Assembly (NCBI RefSeq): GCF_000987955.1
Contig: NZ_LAZU01000003.1
Span: 186,001-250,000 of the forward strand
Origin: Paenibacillus sp. DMB20
GTDB lineage: Bacteria; Bacillota; Bacilli; Paenibacillales; Paenibacillaceae
Direction of reading: 5' to 3'
DNA length: 64,000 nucleotides
Position numbers and translations under genes: made by a program. Below are positions 17,253 through 26,003 of the stretch, one piece after another. Positions within the stretch are counted from its first letter, which is position 1; each line of letters begins with the position of its first letter. The notes under the pieces were generated by a model that was not told the DNA's origin, did not search any database, and saw only the letters and a program-made list of their open reading frames with translations.

Positions 17253-18704
17253 ATGTTCAACGATTTCAAGCTCATTGCCGGACGTCCGGTATATATCCAA
17301 GTCAAGGATTACATGAAGCATTTGATTATTAAGGGTGCCTTGCAGGGCAACCAGAAGCTGCCCTCTACCCGGGAGCTCAGCCTGCTGCTTCAGGTCAGCC
17401 GCAACTCCGTGATTTCCGCCTATGAGAGTCTTGAGGATGAAGGGTTTACTTATGCGGTGCAAGGTCAGGGGAGCTATGTAGCCATTGCTGCAGCCGGCAG
17501 TGGCAGTGCCCCCTCATGGACGCTGGACTGGAGAACGCGGCTGAATGGACATGCGGAAATGGCGGAGGACATGGATATTATGAAGCGGGGCATTCGCGCG
17601 GAGAAAGGAACGATTTCTTTTACCAGCATCGCTCCGGATGAAAATTTGTTCGATCTGAATCATGTGAAAAGAGCCTTTATGGAGCGGATGTCGGTTGAGG
17701 GAAACGTGCTCCTGAATTACGGATACGCCAAAGGCTATAAACCTTTAATAGACTATTTGCGACAGTATATGGAGCACAAGGGCGTGGATATGCACGGAAA
17801 AGATATCTTGATTACCAATGGCTTTACGGAAGGATTCGATATTGTATTGTCGGCATTGAACAAGAAAAACGGAGCTGTGATCTGCGAGAATCCGACACAT
17901 CACACGGCGATCAAGAATCTGAAGCTGCATGGTTTTGAGATCAAGGGGATTGCCATGGAGCGGGACGGCATTCAGCTGGGAGAACTGAAACGGGCATTGG
18001 AGGAGGGGGACTACGACTGCGCCTACTTTGTGCCTTCCTATCATAATCCGACAGGCATTGTCATGTCTCCTGAGAAAAGACATCACTTGATGAAGCTCAT
18101 GACACAGTATGAAATCCCGGTGATTGAAGATGGCTTTAACGAAGAATTGCGCTATTCTGGTGCGCATGTTGCGCCGCTTATTGCTGCGGCGGGCAGCGGG
18201 AACAGTGTAGTCTATCTCGGAAGCTTTTCCAAGGTGCTGTTTCCCGGTCTGAGGGTTGGCTGGGTTCTGGCCGATCGGGAGCTAGTCTCGGTTCTGGAGA
18301 GCATCAAACGGGCACGCAGCATTCACACTTCGACCTTAGATCAGTCCCTCCTGTATCAATATCTGCTGGGGGGGCATTTCGAGAAATATTTGAAGCGGGC
18401 AAGAACGGAATATAAACGGAAATACGAGTTGACTCTGGAGTGCTGCAAGGAGCATATTCCTTTTGCGGCATTATCGGGAGACGGCGGATTGCATCTTTTT
18501 GCAACGTTTGCGGAAGGTTTTGATACCCGGGCGCTGCTTGCTGCCTGCCGTGAGCGTGGTGTTATTTTTACCGCAGGAGACATCTTCTTTACGGATGGTA
18601 CGGGACAGAATACGCTGCGTCTTGGTTTCTCCAGGGTGAGTGATGAGGATATTCGCAAGGGAATCGCGATGATCGGCAATGTGGCACGGCAACTAATGGG
18701 ATAA
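17253..18704 (+). CDS. MocR/GabR-type transcriptional regulator (DdlR-like)
   Basis: This 483-residue protein fuses an N-terminal GntR winged helix (about 1-75; motifs KLPSTRELS and VSRNSVISAYESLEDEG) to a fold-type-I aminotransferase domain. The latter has its PLP lysine in LGSFSKVLFPGLRVGW. MocR proteins use PLP and an amino acid as signals. The next gene is a D-Ala-D-Ala ligase 12 bases away. From memory, a MocR protein called DdlR controls ddl in Brevibacillus brevis, and that is the preferred reading. A PdxR role (PLP synthesis control) is the alternative, given a dead pdxS fragment 4 kb away. Confidence 0.88.
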   Translation: MFNDFKLIAGRPVYIQVKDYMKHLIIKGALQGNQKLPSTRELSLLLQVSRNSVISAYESLEDEGFTYAVQGQGSYVAIAAAGSGSAPSWTLDWRTRLNGHAEMAEDMDIMKRGIRAEKGTISFTSIAPDENLFDLNHVKRAFMERMSVEGNVLLNYGYAKGYKPLIDYLRQYMEHKGVDMHGKDILITNGFTEGFDIVLSALNKKNGAVICENPTHHTAIKNLKLHGFEIKGIAMERDGIQLGELKRALEEGDYDCAYFVPSYHNPTGIVMSPEKRHHLMKLMTQYEIPVIEDGFNEELRYSGAHVAPLIAAAGSGNSVVYLGSFSKVLFPGLRVGWVLADRELVSVLESIKRARSIHTSTLDQSLLYQYLLGGHFEKYLKRARTEYKRKYELTLECCKEHIPFAALSGDGGLHLFATFAEGFDTRALLAACRERGVIFTAGDIFFTDGTGQNTLRLGFSRVSDEDIRKGIAMIGNVARQLMG

Positions 18705-18716
18705 GAGGTGTTGAAG

Positions 18717-19652
18717 ATGAAGGTAGGCGTAATAATGGGCGGAGTTTCGTCTGAATATGAGGTGTCGCTGATGACGGGCAGAGAAATGGTGAAGCATCTC
18801 GACCCGAACAAATACGAAGTCATTCCCATTGTAATTACGCAGCGGGAAGAACTGGTTGATGCCGTGAAGGGACTGGATTTTGCTCTGCTCGCTCTACATG
18901 GGCCATTTGGCGAGGATGGTACGGTTCAAGGGACACTGGAGACGCTGGGTATTCCGTATTCCGGGAGCGGGGTGCTGTCCAGCAGCCTGTGCATGGATAA
19001 GGATTTGTCCAAAAAAATTCTGCGCTGCGAAGGTGTGCAGACACCCGACTGGCTGTGCTGGAGCAGCATGGCGGATTTCTCGGAGGAGGCTGTAGAACAG
19101 CTGGATTATCCGGTAATGGTGAAGCCGGTTTCGGGCGGATCCAGCATCGGGGTGGAGAAGGTGAACGGAAGCCGGGAACTGCGGAGTGCCGTGCAGAAAG
19201 CTTTTGCCGAGGATTCTTCGGTCATGATCGAACGCTACATTAAAGGACAGGAAATAACCTGTTCCATTGTAAATGATGAACTGCTGCCCATCCTGGGGAT
19301 TGAAGCGATGCAGGGAGACTGGTTCGATTATAGTGCCAAATACGAGGCAGGCGGGGCGGATGAACAGGTGGTAGCCTTGCCGTTGGAGACCCTGGAGCAG
19401 GTGCGCGCCGGTGCATGGGCCAGTTACAAAGCACTAAAATGCAGTGTGTATGCACGGATTGATATGATGCTGCTGGACGGCATTCCGTATGTGCTGGAAG
19501 TGAACACGCTGCCGGGGATGACTGAGACCAGTCTGTTGCCCAAAAGCGCTCATGCGGCAGGGCTGACCTTCAGCACCCTGTTGGATCGGATTATCGCTGT
19601 CTCACTGGCGGAACGAAGCAGCCGGAACGGGGGGCTTGTTCATGTTGAATGA
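18717..19652 (+). CDS. ddl: D-alanine-D-alanine ligase family (ATP-grasp)
   Basis: This protein has 311 residues. It starts MKVGVIMGGVSSEYEVSL, the glycine-rich N-lobe loop of Ddl. LHGPFGEDG follows, then the ATP-grasp loop GGSSIGVEKV and the C-terminal metal and substrate site EVNTLPGMTETSL. The cell makes the D-Ala-D-Ala dipeptide for peptidoglycan with this enzyme. It may be a second, specialised copy, since it sits between a MocR regulator and an aminotransferase. The ATG at 18717 follows AGAGGTG; a GTG at 18708 overlaps that ribosome site and is less likely. It overlaps the aminotransferase gene by 11 bases. Confidence 0.87.
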   Translation: MKVGVIMGGVSSEYEVSLMTGREMVKHLDPNKYEVIPIVITQREELVDAVKGLDFALLALHGPFGEDGTVQGTLETLGIPYSGSGVLSSSLCMDKDLSKKILRCEGVQTPDWLCWSSMADFSEEAVEQLDYPVMVKPVSGGSSIGVEKVNGSRELRSAVQKAFAEDSSVMIERYIKGQEITCSIVNDELLPILGIEAMQGDWFDYSAKYEAGGADEQVVALPLETLEQVRAGAWASYKALKCSVYARIDMMLLDGIPYVLEVNTLPGMTETSLLPKSAHAAGLTFSTLLDRIIAVSLAERSSRNGGLVHVE

Positions 19653-20823
19653 ACTTATTGCCCCGCGTGTGCGGGAAATCGAACCATCGGGCATCCGGGC
19701 TTTTTTTGATCTGAGCGCAGCTAACAAAGATATGATATCCCTTGGAGTCGGGGAGCCGGATTTCGTCACGCCGGAGCATGTGAGGGCCGCTTGCGTCCGG
19801 GCCTTGAACAAGGGTGAGACGATGTATACGTCGAACGCCGGGCTGCCGGAGCTGAGGGAAGAAATCGCCGGTTATTTGCATAATGGGTTTGGGCTCCGCT
19901 ATAATCCCGCCGATGAGATCCTGGTTACGGTGGGAAGCAGTGAGGCGGTGGATTTGGCGCTGCGGGCTTTTATTGCTCCTGGGGATGAAGTGATTATTCC
20001 GTCTCCCGGCTATATTGCCTATTCCCCGATTGCCCATCTGAACGGAGGCGTGCTGGTAGAGGTTCCGGCAGCGGCAGAGCAGGGGTTCAAGCTCACAGCC
20101 GAGGCTTTGCAAAAGGTTATCACGCCGCGCTCCAAGCTGCTAATGGTGAATTTTCCCAACAATCCTACGGGAGCTGTAATGTCCTGCGAGGATTGGCTGC
20201 CTATTGCGGAGATCGCCAAGGCGAACAACCTGATTGTCCTTTCAGACGAAGTATATGCAGAACTGACGTATACGGGGCAACACACCAGCATTGCCTCTCT
20301 TCCCGGAATGAAGGAACGGACAATCGTAATCAGCGGCTTCTCCAAGGCGTTTGCCATGACCGGCTGGAGAGTAGGGTACGCTTGCGGCAACCATGAGCTG
20401 ATCGCAGCTATGCTGAAAATTCACCAATACACCGCGATGTGCGCGCCCGTGCTCGGACAAATCGCAGCCATCGAATCATTGCGGAACGGGCTTGGGGATA
20501 AGGATATGATGAGGGCCTGTTTTGACCAGCGCAGACAGCTGCTTGTTGCCGGACTCAGAAGCAGCGGACTATCGTGCCACGAGCCGCCGGGATCTCTCTA
20601 TGCTTTTCCATCCATTTCCAATACGGGGCTGACATCGGCGGAATTTGCCGTGCAGCTGATGAAGGAAGCAGGAGTTGCCGTTGTGCCTGGCCATGTCTTC
20701 GGAACAGGCGGGGAAGGCTATATCCGCTGCTCCTATGCAGCTTCTACCCGGAAACTGACGGAAGCGCTGGAGAGGATCGAAGGGTTCATGAGTAAAATAA
20801 TATCCAAGAGCCACGAGTCCTGA
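19642..20823 (+). CDS. Class I/II aminotransferase (PatA-like)
   Basis: This 393-residue PLP enzyme has the motifs GVGEPDF near the start, FPNNPTGAV (PLP and substrate pocket), SDEVYAEL and the Schiff-base lysine in SGFSKAFAMTGWRVGYA. That pattern fits the aspartate/aromatic aminotransferase Igamma group (PatA/AspC type). It overlaps ddl and is presumably co-transcribed under MocR control, perhaps feeding amino acids such as alanine to wall synthesis. Substrate preference cannot be told. The ATG at 19642 is used; a TTG lies two codons upstream. Confidence 0.88.
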   Translation: MLNELIAPRVREIEPSGIRAFFDLSAANKDMISLGVGEPDFVTPEHVRAACVRALNKGETMYTSNAGLPELREEIAGYLHNGFGLRYNPADEILVTVGSSEAVDLALRAFIAPGDEVIIPSPGYIAYSPIAHLNGGVLVEVPAAAEQGFKLTAEALQKVITPRSKLLMVNFPNNPTGAVMSCEDWLPIAEIAKANNLIVLSDEVYAELTYTGQHTSIASLPGMKERTIVISGFSKAFAMTGWRVGYACGNHELIAAMLKIHQYTAMCAPVLGQIAAIESLRNGLGDKDMMRACFDQRRQLLVAGLRSSGLSCHEPPGSLYAFPSISNTGLTSAEFAVQLMKEAGVAVVPGHVFGTGGEGYIRCSYAASTRKLTEALERIEGFMSKIISKSHES

Positions 20824-20843
20824 TCGCAGACTTGTGGCTTTAT
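20809..20843 (+). terminator. Terminator of the MocR-ddl-aminotransferase operon
   Basis: AGCCACGAGTC (20809-20819) pairs with GACTTGTGGCT (20829-20839) with one mismatch, then T-rich sequence. The left arm overlaps the end of the aminotransferase gene. Confidence 0.8.
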
Positions 20844-21205
20844 TATTGATTTTTGAGCAAGGAAACGAAGTTCATTACGGCATAGCCTTGATGAATGGAT
20901 CCCCATACATTCTATAAGACCGTTTCAGCAAGTCGGTACATACCTTCCTCAATTAGTCCCTCATCCGCCTTGATGCGCCTGAAGGGTCATCGTATCCTAA
21001 TCAAACGATTTATCCGCTCCCAGTTTCGCACTTTTTTGGATTGCTCAAATACATCGTTTTTGGATATATATAACAAATCCATTCATTGATATACTGGCAT
21101 AGTGCTCTTTAACCATGCAATGTTATACAGGCTGAATCCATCACTGCATACAAGGCCACAATTCGACTGCCGTACAGTCTTTACATAGAGAAGGAGGAAA
21201 AGACG
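20844..21205. other. Degenerate intergenic region
   Basis: On the minus strand between about 21015 and 20850 an interrupted reading frame ends in NVWGSIHQGYAVMNFVSLL, with two in-frame stops further up. It looks like worn-down coding DNA, but I cannot name the family. No intact gene is seen. Confidence 0.35.
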
Positions 21206-21438
21206 ATGTTAAAAAGTTTTGGTATCGGATCCCATAAGTGATTTTGGATTGCAGCAACTTACGCGTGCTGAAGATGTGGAGGTCGCCAAAATAACAGGGT
21301 TGAGCGAGGAGGAACCCATTTCCATCATCCGTCCCTACGATGCGCTGCACGATCATCAGGGTAGGGACCAGCGTATTCGGTCAACGTTACTTGCCGGAAG
21401 GCTATTACTGGAACGAAAACGCGCGCCAGGACGATTAG
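21206..21438 (+). pseudogene. Fused remnant: SerA N-terminus joined to a YggS-like C-terminus
   Basis: After ATG and a good AAGGAGG site, a one-base shift in an A run leads into VSDPISDFGLQQLT, VEVAKITGLSEEE and a YDAL motif. This is the N-terminal substrate-binding region of D-3-phosphoglycerate dehydrogenase (SerA). At about 21353-21370 the frame changes and the text becomes IIRVGTSVFGQRYLPEGYY and ends at a TAG. That resembles the C-terminal VR-GT-IFG-R motif of YggS-family PLP-binding proteins. The junction lies in GATCATCAGG, which could have occurred in both parents. A deletion fusion is the simplest origin. The SerA part is clear, the YggS part moderate. Confidence 0.6.
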
Positions 21439-21459
21439 GAGAGAGGCAGGAGAACGCTT

Positions 21460-22689
21460 ATGAACACAACGACCCCTTCGCTTCGCGGCCGCGATTTGAT
21501 ATCGCCGACCATAGCCGCTCTAATATCTGTCATTGTCAACTACGGGGGCACCTTTATTCTCGTATTTCAGGCAGCAAAAGTCGCGGGCTTAAGTCCCGAA
21601 ATGACCGCTTCATGGATTTGGTCCATCTCCATCGGTGTGGGTGTAACCGGGATATGGCTAAGTTATCGATACCGGGAACCGATTATTACGGCTTGGTCAA
21701 CGCCAGGCGTGGCTTTTCTCGTTTCGGCTTTAGCGGTAACCCCTTATCCGGAAGCTATTGGTGCTTACATGATCTCTGCCATAGGATTTATTGTTTTAGG
21801 ATTATCGGGCATGTTTGAACGTTTCGTCCGGCTTATTCCTCCTGGCATCGCTTCCGGGTTGCTGGCAGGCATTTTACTGCAGTTTGGCATTTCAGCTTTT
21901 GAAGGAGCGAAAGTTGACCCATTGCTTGTCGTTGTACTGTTTGCTGCTTATGTCGTGTTAAAACGGTTTACATCCCGCTATGCGATTGTTGGCATACTGG
22001 TCATCGGTCTGATTTATTTGATTGGTATGGGGAAAGCGGATTTCAGCACGATCCAATTGGCGATCGCATCACCGGTATTTGTCGTACCGGAGTTTTCGTT
22101 ACATGCTTTATTGGGCGTTGCGTTGCCGCTGTTTATCATTACTTTGACGGGCCAATACATGCCTGGAATGCTCGTATTGCGGAATGACGGGTTCAAGACG
22201 AGCGCGAATCCGATTTTGGCCGTAACGGGTTTGGGTTCGCTCCTTGCAGCACCATTCGGCTCGCACGCTTTTAATGTAGCAGCGATTACAGCAGCGATTT
22301 GCACGGGGAAAGACGCGCACGAAGATTCGGCAAAACGTTATATTGCAGGCATTTCCTGCGGCATTTTCTACATTGTTGTCGGCATTTTTGGCGTGACGCT
22401 GGCTGCTCTGTTTTTGATTCTTCCTGCTACCTTTATCGCAACGTTAGCGGGATTGGCATTGCTTGGCACAATTGGCGGCAGTCTTGCGGGCGCTTTAACG
22501 GATCCCAAGGGACGTGAGACCGCATTGATTACGTTTTTAGCAACAGCCGCGAATGTGACCTTGCTTGGCGTCGGCGGCGCATTTTGGGGACTTGTCGCGG
22601 GTTTGGCAGCACATCTATTGATTCATGGGAAATTTCATAAAAAGCAATACAGGCCGAGTGGGGTACGACAAGCCGAACAAAAACAATAG
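21460..22689 (+). CDS. benE: Benzoate/H+ symporter family protein (BenE)
   Basis: This 409-residue membrane protein has about 11-12 helices and reads as a BenE-family member along its whole length, for example WSTPGVAFL near residue 79 and the [18 protein letters not shown] stretch. BenE proteins import benzoate or related aromatic acids with protons, though in Gram-positive bacteria the substrate is rarely known. GGAGAGAGGCAGGAG precedes the ATG. It is intact but lies between two dead gene fragments, so its original neighbours have probably been lost. Confidence 0.87.
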   Translation: MNTTTPSLRGRDLISPTIAALISVIVNYGGTFILVFQAAKVAGLSPEMTASWIWSISIGVGVTGIWLSYRYREPIITAWSTPGVAFLVSALAVTPYPEAIGAYMISAIGFIVLGLSGMFERFVRLIPPGIASGLLAGILLQFGISAFEGAKVDPLLVVVLFAAYVVLKRFTSRYAIVGILVIGLIYLIGMGKADFSTIQLAIASPVFVVPEFSLHALLGVALPLFIITLTGQYMPGMLVLRNDGFKTSANPILAVTGLGSLLAAPFGSHAFNVAAITAAICTGKDAHEDSAKRYIAGISCGIFYIVVGIFGVTLAALFLILPATFIATLAGLALLGTIGGSLAGALTDPKGRETALITFLATAANVTLLGVGGAFWGLVAGLAAHLLIHGKFHKKQYRPSGVRQAEQKQ

Positions 22690-22694
22690 GAGGC

Positions 22695-22862
22695 GTGAAA
22701 ATAAATACAGGTACAGAGCGGGTCAAAAGAGGGATGGCGGAAATGCAAAAAGGCGGTGTCATCGTGGACGTGATGAATGCCGAGCAAGCCAAAGTTGCGG
22801 AAGCAGCCGGAGCAACGGCCGTTATGGCAGCTTTACCAAAAAAACGAAATCATTTTTTATGA
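22695..22862 (+). pseudogene. pdxS: PdxS (PLP synthase subunit) N-terminal fragment
   Basis: A GTG start with AGGAGG overlapping the benE stop is followed by [19 protein letters not shown], then [16 protein letters not shown] and AVMA. This is the conserved N-terminus of PdxS, the glutamine-dependent PLP synthase lyase subunit (about 293 residues when whole). After about 46 residues the sequence diverges and stops at TGA. The active-site half is missing, so the fragment is non-functional. Confidence 0.8.
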
Positions 22863-22934
22863 ATGAACAGAGCCGAAGAATGACAATATAAGGAAGCGGT
22901 ATACAACTCAATTTCCCAAAGGAGGATATCTGTC

Positions 22935-23039
22935 ATGGCTCACCAGAAGAGAAGGAAAGAAGCTGCCTGGAAGTCACGAAAGCAAGAACAGCATCCCCAT
23001 GGTAAAATCAAATCGCTCAAGGAATTGTCCAGCGAATAG
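22935..23039 (+). CDS. Small basic protein, 34 residues (DUF6254-like)
   Basis: An ATG with an excellent AAAGGAGGATATC ribosome site starts a 34-residue, lysine-rich peptide beginning MAHQKRRKEAAW and ending with KIKSLKELSSE. It resembles tiny conserved Bacillales proteins I recall as DUF6254, with an EAW/RK/HGK-K-S pattern. Function unknown. Confidence 0.5.
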   Translation: MAHQKRRKEAAWKSRKQEQHPHGKIKSLKELSSE

Positions 23040-23500
23040 GATGAGGAGTATACTGCTTGGAAGAGAAGGACTGTTGGCGAAACTTGCCGGCAGTCTTCTT
23101 TCTTGTAGTAATCTTACCGGAAGCTTAACGAAAGGACATTATGAAACGTTAGAGAGCAGCGTTTTCGCTTCCAATAGGGCAGTTCACTGCGATGAATCAG
23201 AATATGTTGGTGAACGATGCATTTTATCCTTCGAAAACTTTAAAGGCTCTGACCAGCTCCAAAACGATGCAGTCAAGGAGGCGATTGACATCAATAGTTG
23301 TACACCGCTAAACTATCGCATCACTTCCTGCTTAGAACAATAATAGGGACAAGTTCGGACTGTTCGTTTTTCCATGCACGATGGTTAAACGCAATGCTGG
23401 AACGGCAATCATGATAATGAGTTAGTTTTTTTTCGTTCATCCTCGATAACCATGATTTTATCGCCCATGAAATAACCAATCGATTCTTTAGAGTATAGGG
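23040..23500. other. Intergenic region, no supported gene
   Basis: A 114-codon open frame covers 22999-23343, but it overlaps the small basic gene, has no ribosome site at its start and resembles nothing. The rest is AT-rich and empty. Confidence 0.4.
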
Positions 23501-23842
23501 TTAATTATTTTGGTTTTTTACTCCCCATTCACATAACTCTTCCAAAACGGGAAGTAGTGTTTTCGCTTTATCCGTCAAACGGTACTCGACTTTTGGGGGA
23601 ACTTGAGGATACTCTTTCCGGTTCACCATACCATCTGCTTCCAATTCTTTGAGTTGTGAACTCAATGTTTTATAAGTAATGGCTCCAATCTGTCTTTTCA
23701 GATCATTAAAACGAACCGGTTCGTTTTCTGCGAGGAGATAAATAATAACCATTTTCCACTTCCCCCCAATTACTGACAATGTATAACCAAAAGGGGTATC
23801 TTGAATGTTTTTAACTTTGCCTTTGTATTCGGCCATACTCAT
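23501..23842 (-). CDS. HxlR family transcriptional regulator
   Basis: This protein has about 113 residues. The HxlR winged helix is clear: IGGKWKMVIIYLL, RFNDLKRQIGAITYKTLSSQL, ELEADGMVNRKEYPQVPPKVEYRLT. Such proteins sense oxidants, aldehydes or other small electrophiles and repress or activate a divergent neighbour. Here that neighbour is the ridA-like gene. The start at 23842 follows AAGGATAG on the minus strand; a further upstream ATG at 23875 overlaps the probable operator. Confidence 0.88.
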   Translation of the reverse strand: MSMAEYKGKVKNIQDTPFGYTLSVIGGKWKMVIIYLLAENEPVRFNDLKRQIGAITYKTLSSQLKELEADGMVNRKEYPQVPPKVEYRLTDKAKTLLPVLEELCEWGVKNQNN

Positions 23843-23859
23843 CTTTTCACTATCCTTTC

Positions 23860-23874
23860 TGATAGTAGCTATCA
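23860..23874. promoter_or_regulatory. Likely HxlR operator
   Basis: A perfect inverted repeat TGATAG-TAG-CTATCA lies between the divergent HxlR and ridA-like genes, just upstream of the HxlR start. Confidence 0.55.
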
Positions 23875-23947
23875 ATAAAGTGCGTACTGTTTATTTATTC
23901 ATTTTCATTTTATATTAACCTTACTTTGAACTGAAGGAGAGAAAAAA

Positions 23948-24330
23948 ATGACTAATGTCAAAAGCTACAATCACGATCTTTGGGATCACGGCATCACCCA
24001 GGGCTACAGCGTTAACGGCACCATCTACATTTCGGGGCAATTTTCCCATGATATGCAAGGGAAGTTCGTTGGCCAGGGTGATATCGAAGCGCAGACCCGG
24101 AAGACGTTGGAAAATCTTGATCGCGTGCTGGCGGGATTTGGTGTCACGAAGTCGAACCTCGCTTATGTAGAGGTCTATCTGACAAACTCGCAAGAGCATG
24201 CCGAGCCGTGCATCCGGCTGTTCAAGGAATACATGGGACAACACAGACCCGCCGCAGTCTCATCGGCGTGACATCCTTGGCGTTTCCGGAGCAGCTCATC
24301 GAAATCAGTGCGATCGCACACACGAACTAA
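23948..24330 (+). pseudogene. RidA family protein gene, frameshifted
   Basis: The reading frame from the ATG (AAGGAGAG before it) encodes a RidA/YjgF protein: GYSVNGTIYISGQFSHD, QTRKTLENLDRVLAGFG, VEVYLTNSQEHAE. It breaks at about 24259-24264. One base back in frame the text continues LIGVTSLAFPEQLIEISAIA, the usual RidA ending, to a TAA at 24330. The total span is one base short of whole codons, so a single-base deletion explains it. RidA proteins hydrolyse reactive enamine/imine intermediates. If the deletion is an assembly error the gene is normal. Confidence 0.8.
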
Positions 24331-25027
24331 GCGGGCTATCTCGTTGGCGGCAGCGCCGGATGTCCGTTTCTAAGGCGGGATCGCTATTGGCGTAATGCGG
24401 AAGGGAATCGCCAAGTAAGTAATATGTATGCCGGGGCTATTTTACGCTTAAGTATGGAAGATCAAGTCATTACGCTAGCGAAAAACGATAGCTCAATCAA
24501 AAAGAAGAAGGCAGCCGGTCTTGTTATCGGCTGCTTATGTTCAACTAACAGGCAGATTACGACAATAAGGACATGCAGCCTATACTTTACAGGAGAACGA
24601 ACATTCAGTAGTTCTATGCAAAAATATTGGAAAACATTAGTTGAACAAAGACTAGAGGGCAGCCGGCAGTTGATAGGATTCGTGAAGCGCAAAGAACCGA
24701 TATTAGTCAGTTATTCGAACCCTTAAATGTGAGTACCAGTTAGTAAGAAAAACGTCTATCGACGTACTTTCTTAGAAGAGAGACCGCATTTAGCGGAAGT
24801 TTTTCTTGCGATATAAGGAAGCCGCATCTCCGAAGCTTATACTTTTTTATATCTTATGGATATCCCCTGGAAACGGGGATTTTTGTTTTTTCCTTATGGA
24901 ATATGTGGGGGGGCGGACCCAACTGGTGGTACGAGCTTACGAAAATCAATCGAAACGAGAAAGAGCGGGACGTGTCGAACTTGTAGAACGAAACCAACGC
25001 CGAAAACGCTGGTTTACCTAATTTTGC
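24331..25027. other. Long intergenic region without a recognised gene
   Basis: Open frames here (for example 24424-24726) lack ribosome sites and resemblance. A GCAGCCG/CGGCTGC hairpin sits at 24511-24534. A terminator-like element, ATCCCC (24862-24867) with GGGGAT (24875-24880) and a T-rich tail to 24891, lies with no gene in front of it, hinting at lost genes. Confidence 0.45.
24862..24891 (+). terminator. Orphan terminator-like hairpin
   Basis: A 6-bp GC-rich stem (ATCCCC/GGGGAT) with a 7-nt loop is followed by TTTTGTTTTTT. No intact gene precedes it on this strand. Confidence 0.6.
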
Positions 25028-25122
25028 TTGCTATTTCGAACATAATTTGGTATGATCTGCAAAACAGTACCGAATTATATTCAGTACCATAGGATTAACA
25101 ACATCTTGCAATAATCAGTACC
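25028..25122 (+). promoter_or_regulatory. Promoter with phased CAGTACC repeats before the ABC operon
   Basis: TTGCTA (25028-25033), a 17-bp spacer and TATGAT (25051-25056) form a sigma-A promoter. Just downstream the heptamer CAGTACC occurs at 25065, 25082 and 25116, that is at steps of 17 and 34 bases. Regularly spaced direct repeats in the early transcript region suggest a regulator binding site; the regulator is not encoded next to it. Confidence 0.55.
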
Positions 25123-25298
25123 AAGTAAAGTATAGGTAACACGGCGATGAAACGTACAATTCAAAAAAGAGGGGTTGGTGCTTTGCGTATTGGCTCTGAC
25201 AACCAAGAAAGATTGTTACGGATGCGAGTTAGTTGAGCCCTTTTCGAGTAAGATCGAGGATTGCTGAAGGTACAATATATCACGAGGAGATGTAAGAA

Positions 25299-26003
25299 GT
25301 GAAAAAGCTAATCGAATTCAAAAGCGTAACGAAAGAATATAAAGTTGGAGAAGTGCCGATCAAGGCTTTGGCTGGCGTTGATTTTTCCATATCAGAGGGA
25401 GAGTTCGTCGTTGTACTGGGGGCTAGCGGTGCCGGAAAAAGCACGATTTTGAATATCCTAGGCGGTATGGATACGGCTACTACAGGTCAAGTGTTTGTTG
25501 GCGATCAAGAAATCACTAAGTTGGGCGAAAAAAAATTAACCGAATACCGCGCTGAGAAAGTTGGCTTTGTATTTCAATTTTATAACTTGATTCCGAATTT
25601 GAACGCGCTAGAAAATGTTGAATTTGCCACGGAAGTATGTAAAAACCATTTGGATGCTAAAGATATTTTATGCAAGGTTGGATTAAAGGACCGCATCAGG
25701 AACTTCCCTTCCCAACTCTCTGGAGGAGAACAACAACGCGTTGCGATCGCGCGAGCCGTTGCAAAAAATCCGTTGCTTTTACTGTGCGACGAACCGACGG
25801 GGGCTTTGGATTATGTTACAGGAAAATCCGTCTTAAAGCTTCTTCAAGATTTGAACAAGGAAACGAAGAAGTGCGTTGTCTTGGTCACGCATAACTCCGC
25901 GATTGCTCCTATGGCGGATAAAATTATTAAGGTAAAGAGCGGAAGGATCGAAAGCGTGACGATCAATCATGACAAACAGAATGTTGAAGGGATCGAGTGG
26001 TAA
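25299..26003 (+). CDS. ABC transporter ATPase of the MacB/LolD type
   Basis: This protein has 234 residues. The Walker A is GASGAGKS (41-48), the signature LSGGEQQ (140-146) and the Walker [14 protein letters not shown]. It pairs with the FtsX-like permease gene that starts at its stop codon. Such type VII (mechanotransmission) ABC systems in Firmicutes expel or detach peptide antibiotics, or act on the wall. AGGAGATG precedes the start. Confidence 0.92.
   Translation: MKKLIEFKSVTKEYKVGEVPIKALAGVDFSISEGEFVVVLGASGAGKSTILNILGGMDTATTGQVFVGDQEITKLGEKKLTEYRAEKVGFVFQFYNLIPNLNALENVEFATEVCKNHLDAKDILCKVGLKDRIRNFPSQLSGGEQQRVAIARAVAKNPLLLLCDEPTGALDYVTGKSVLKLLQDLNKETKKCVVLVTHNSAIAPMADKIIKVKSGRIESVTINHDKQNVEGIEW

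Noticed and set aside
22999..23343. 114-codon plus-strand ORF
   Set aside because: It overlaps the better-supported 34-residue gene, lacks a ribosome site and matches no family.
24424..24726. 100-codon ORF between ridA and the ABC operon
   Set aside because: No ribosome site, no recognisable motif, and it lies in decayed DNA.
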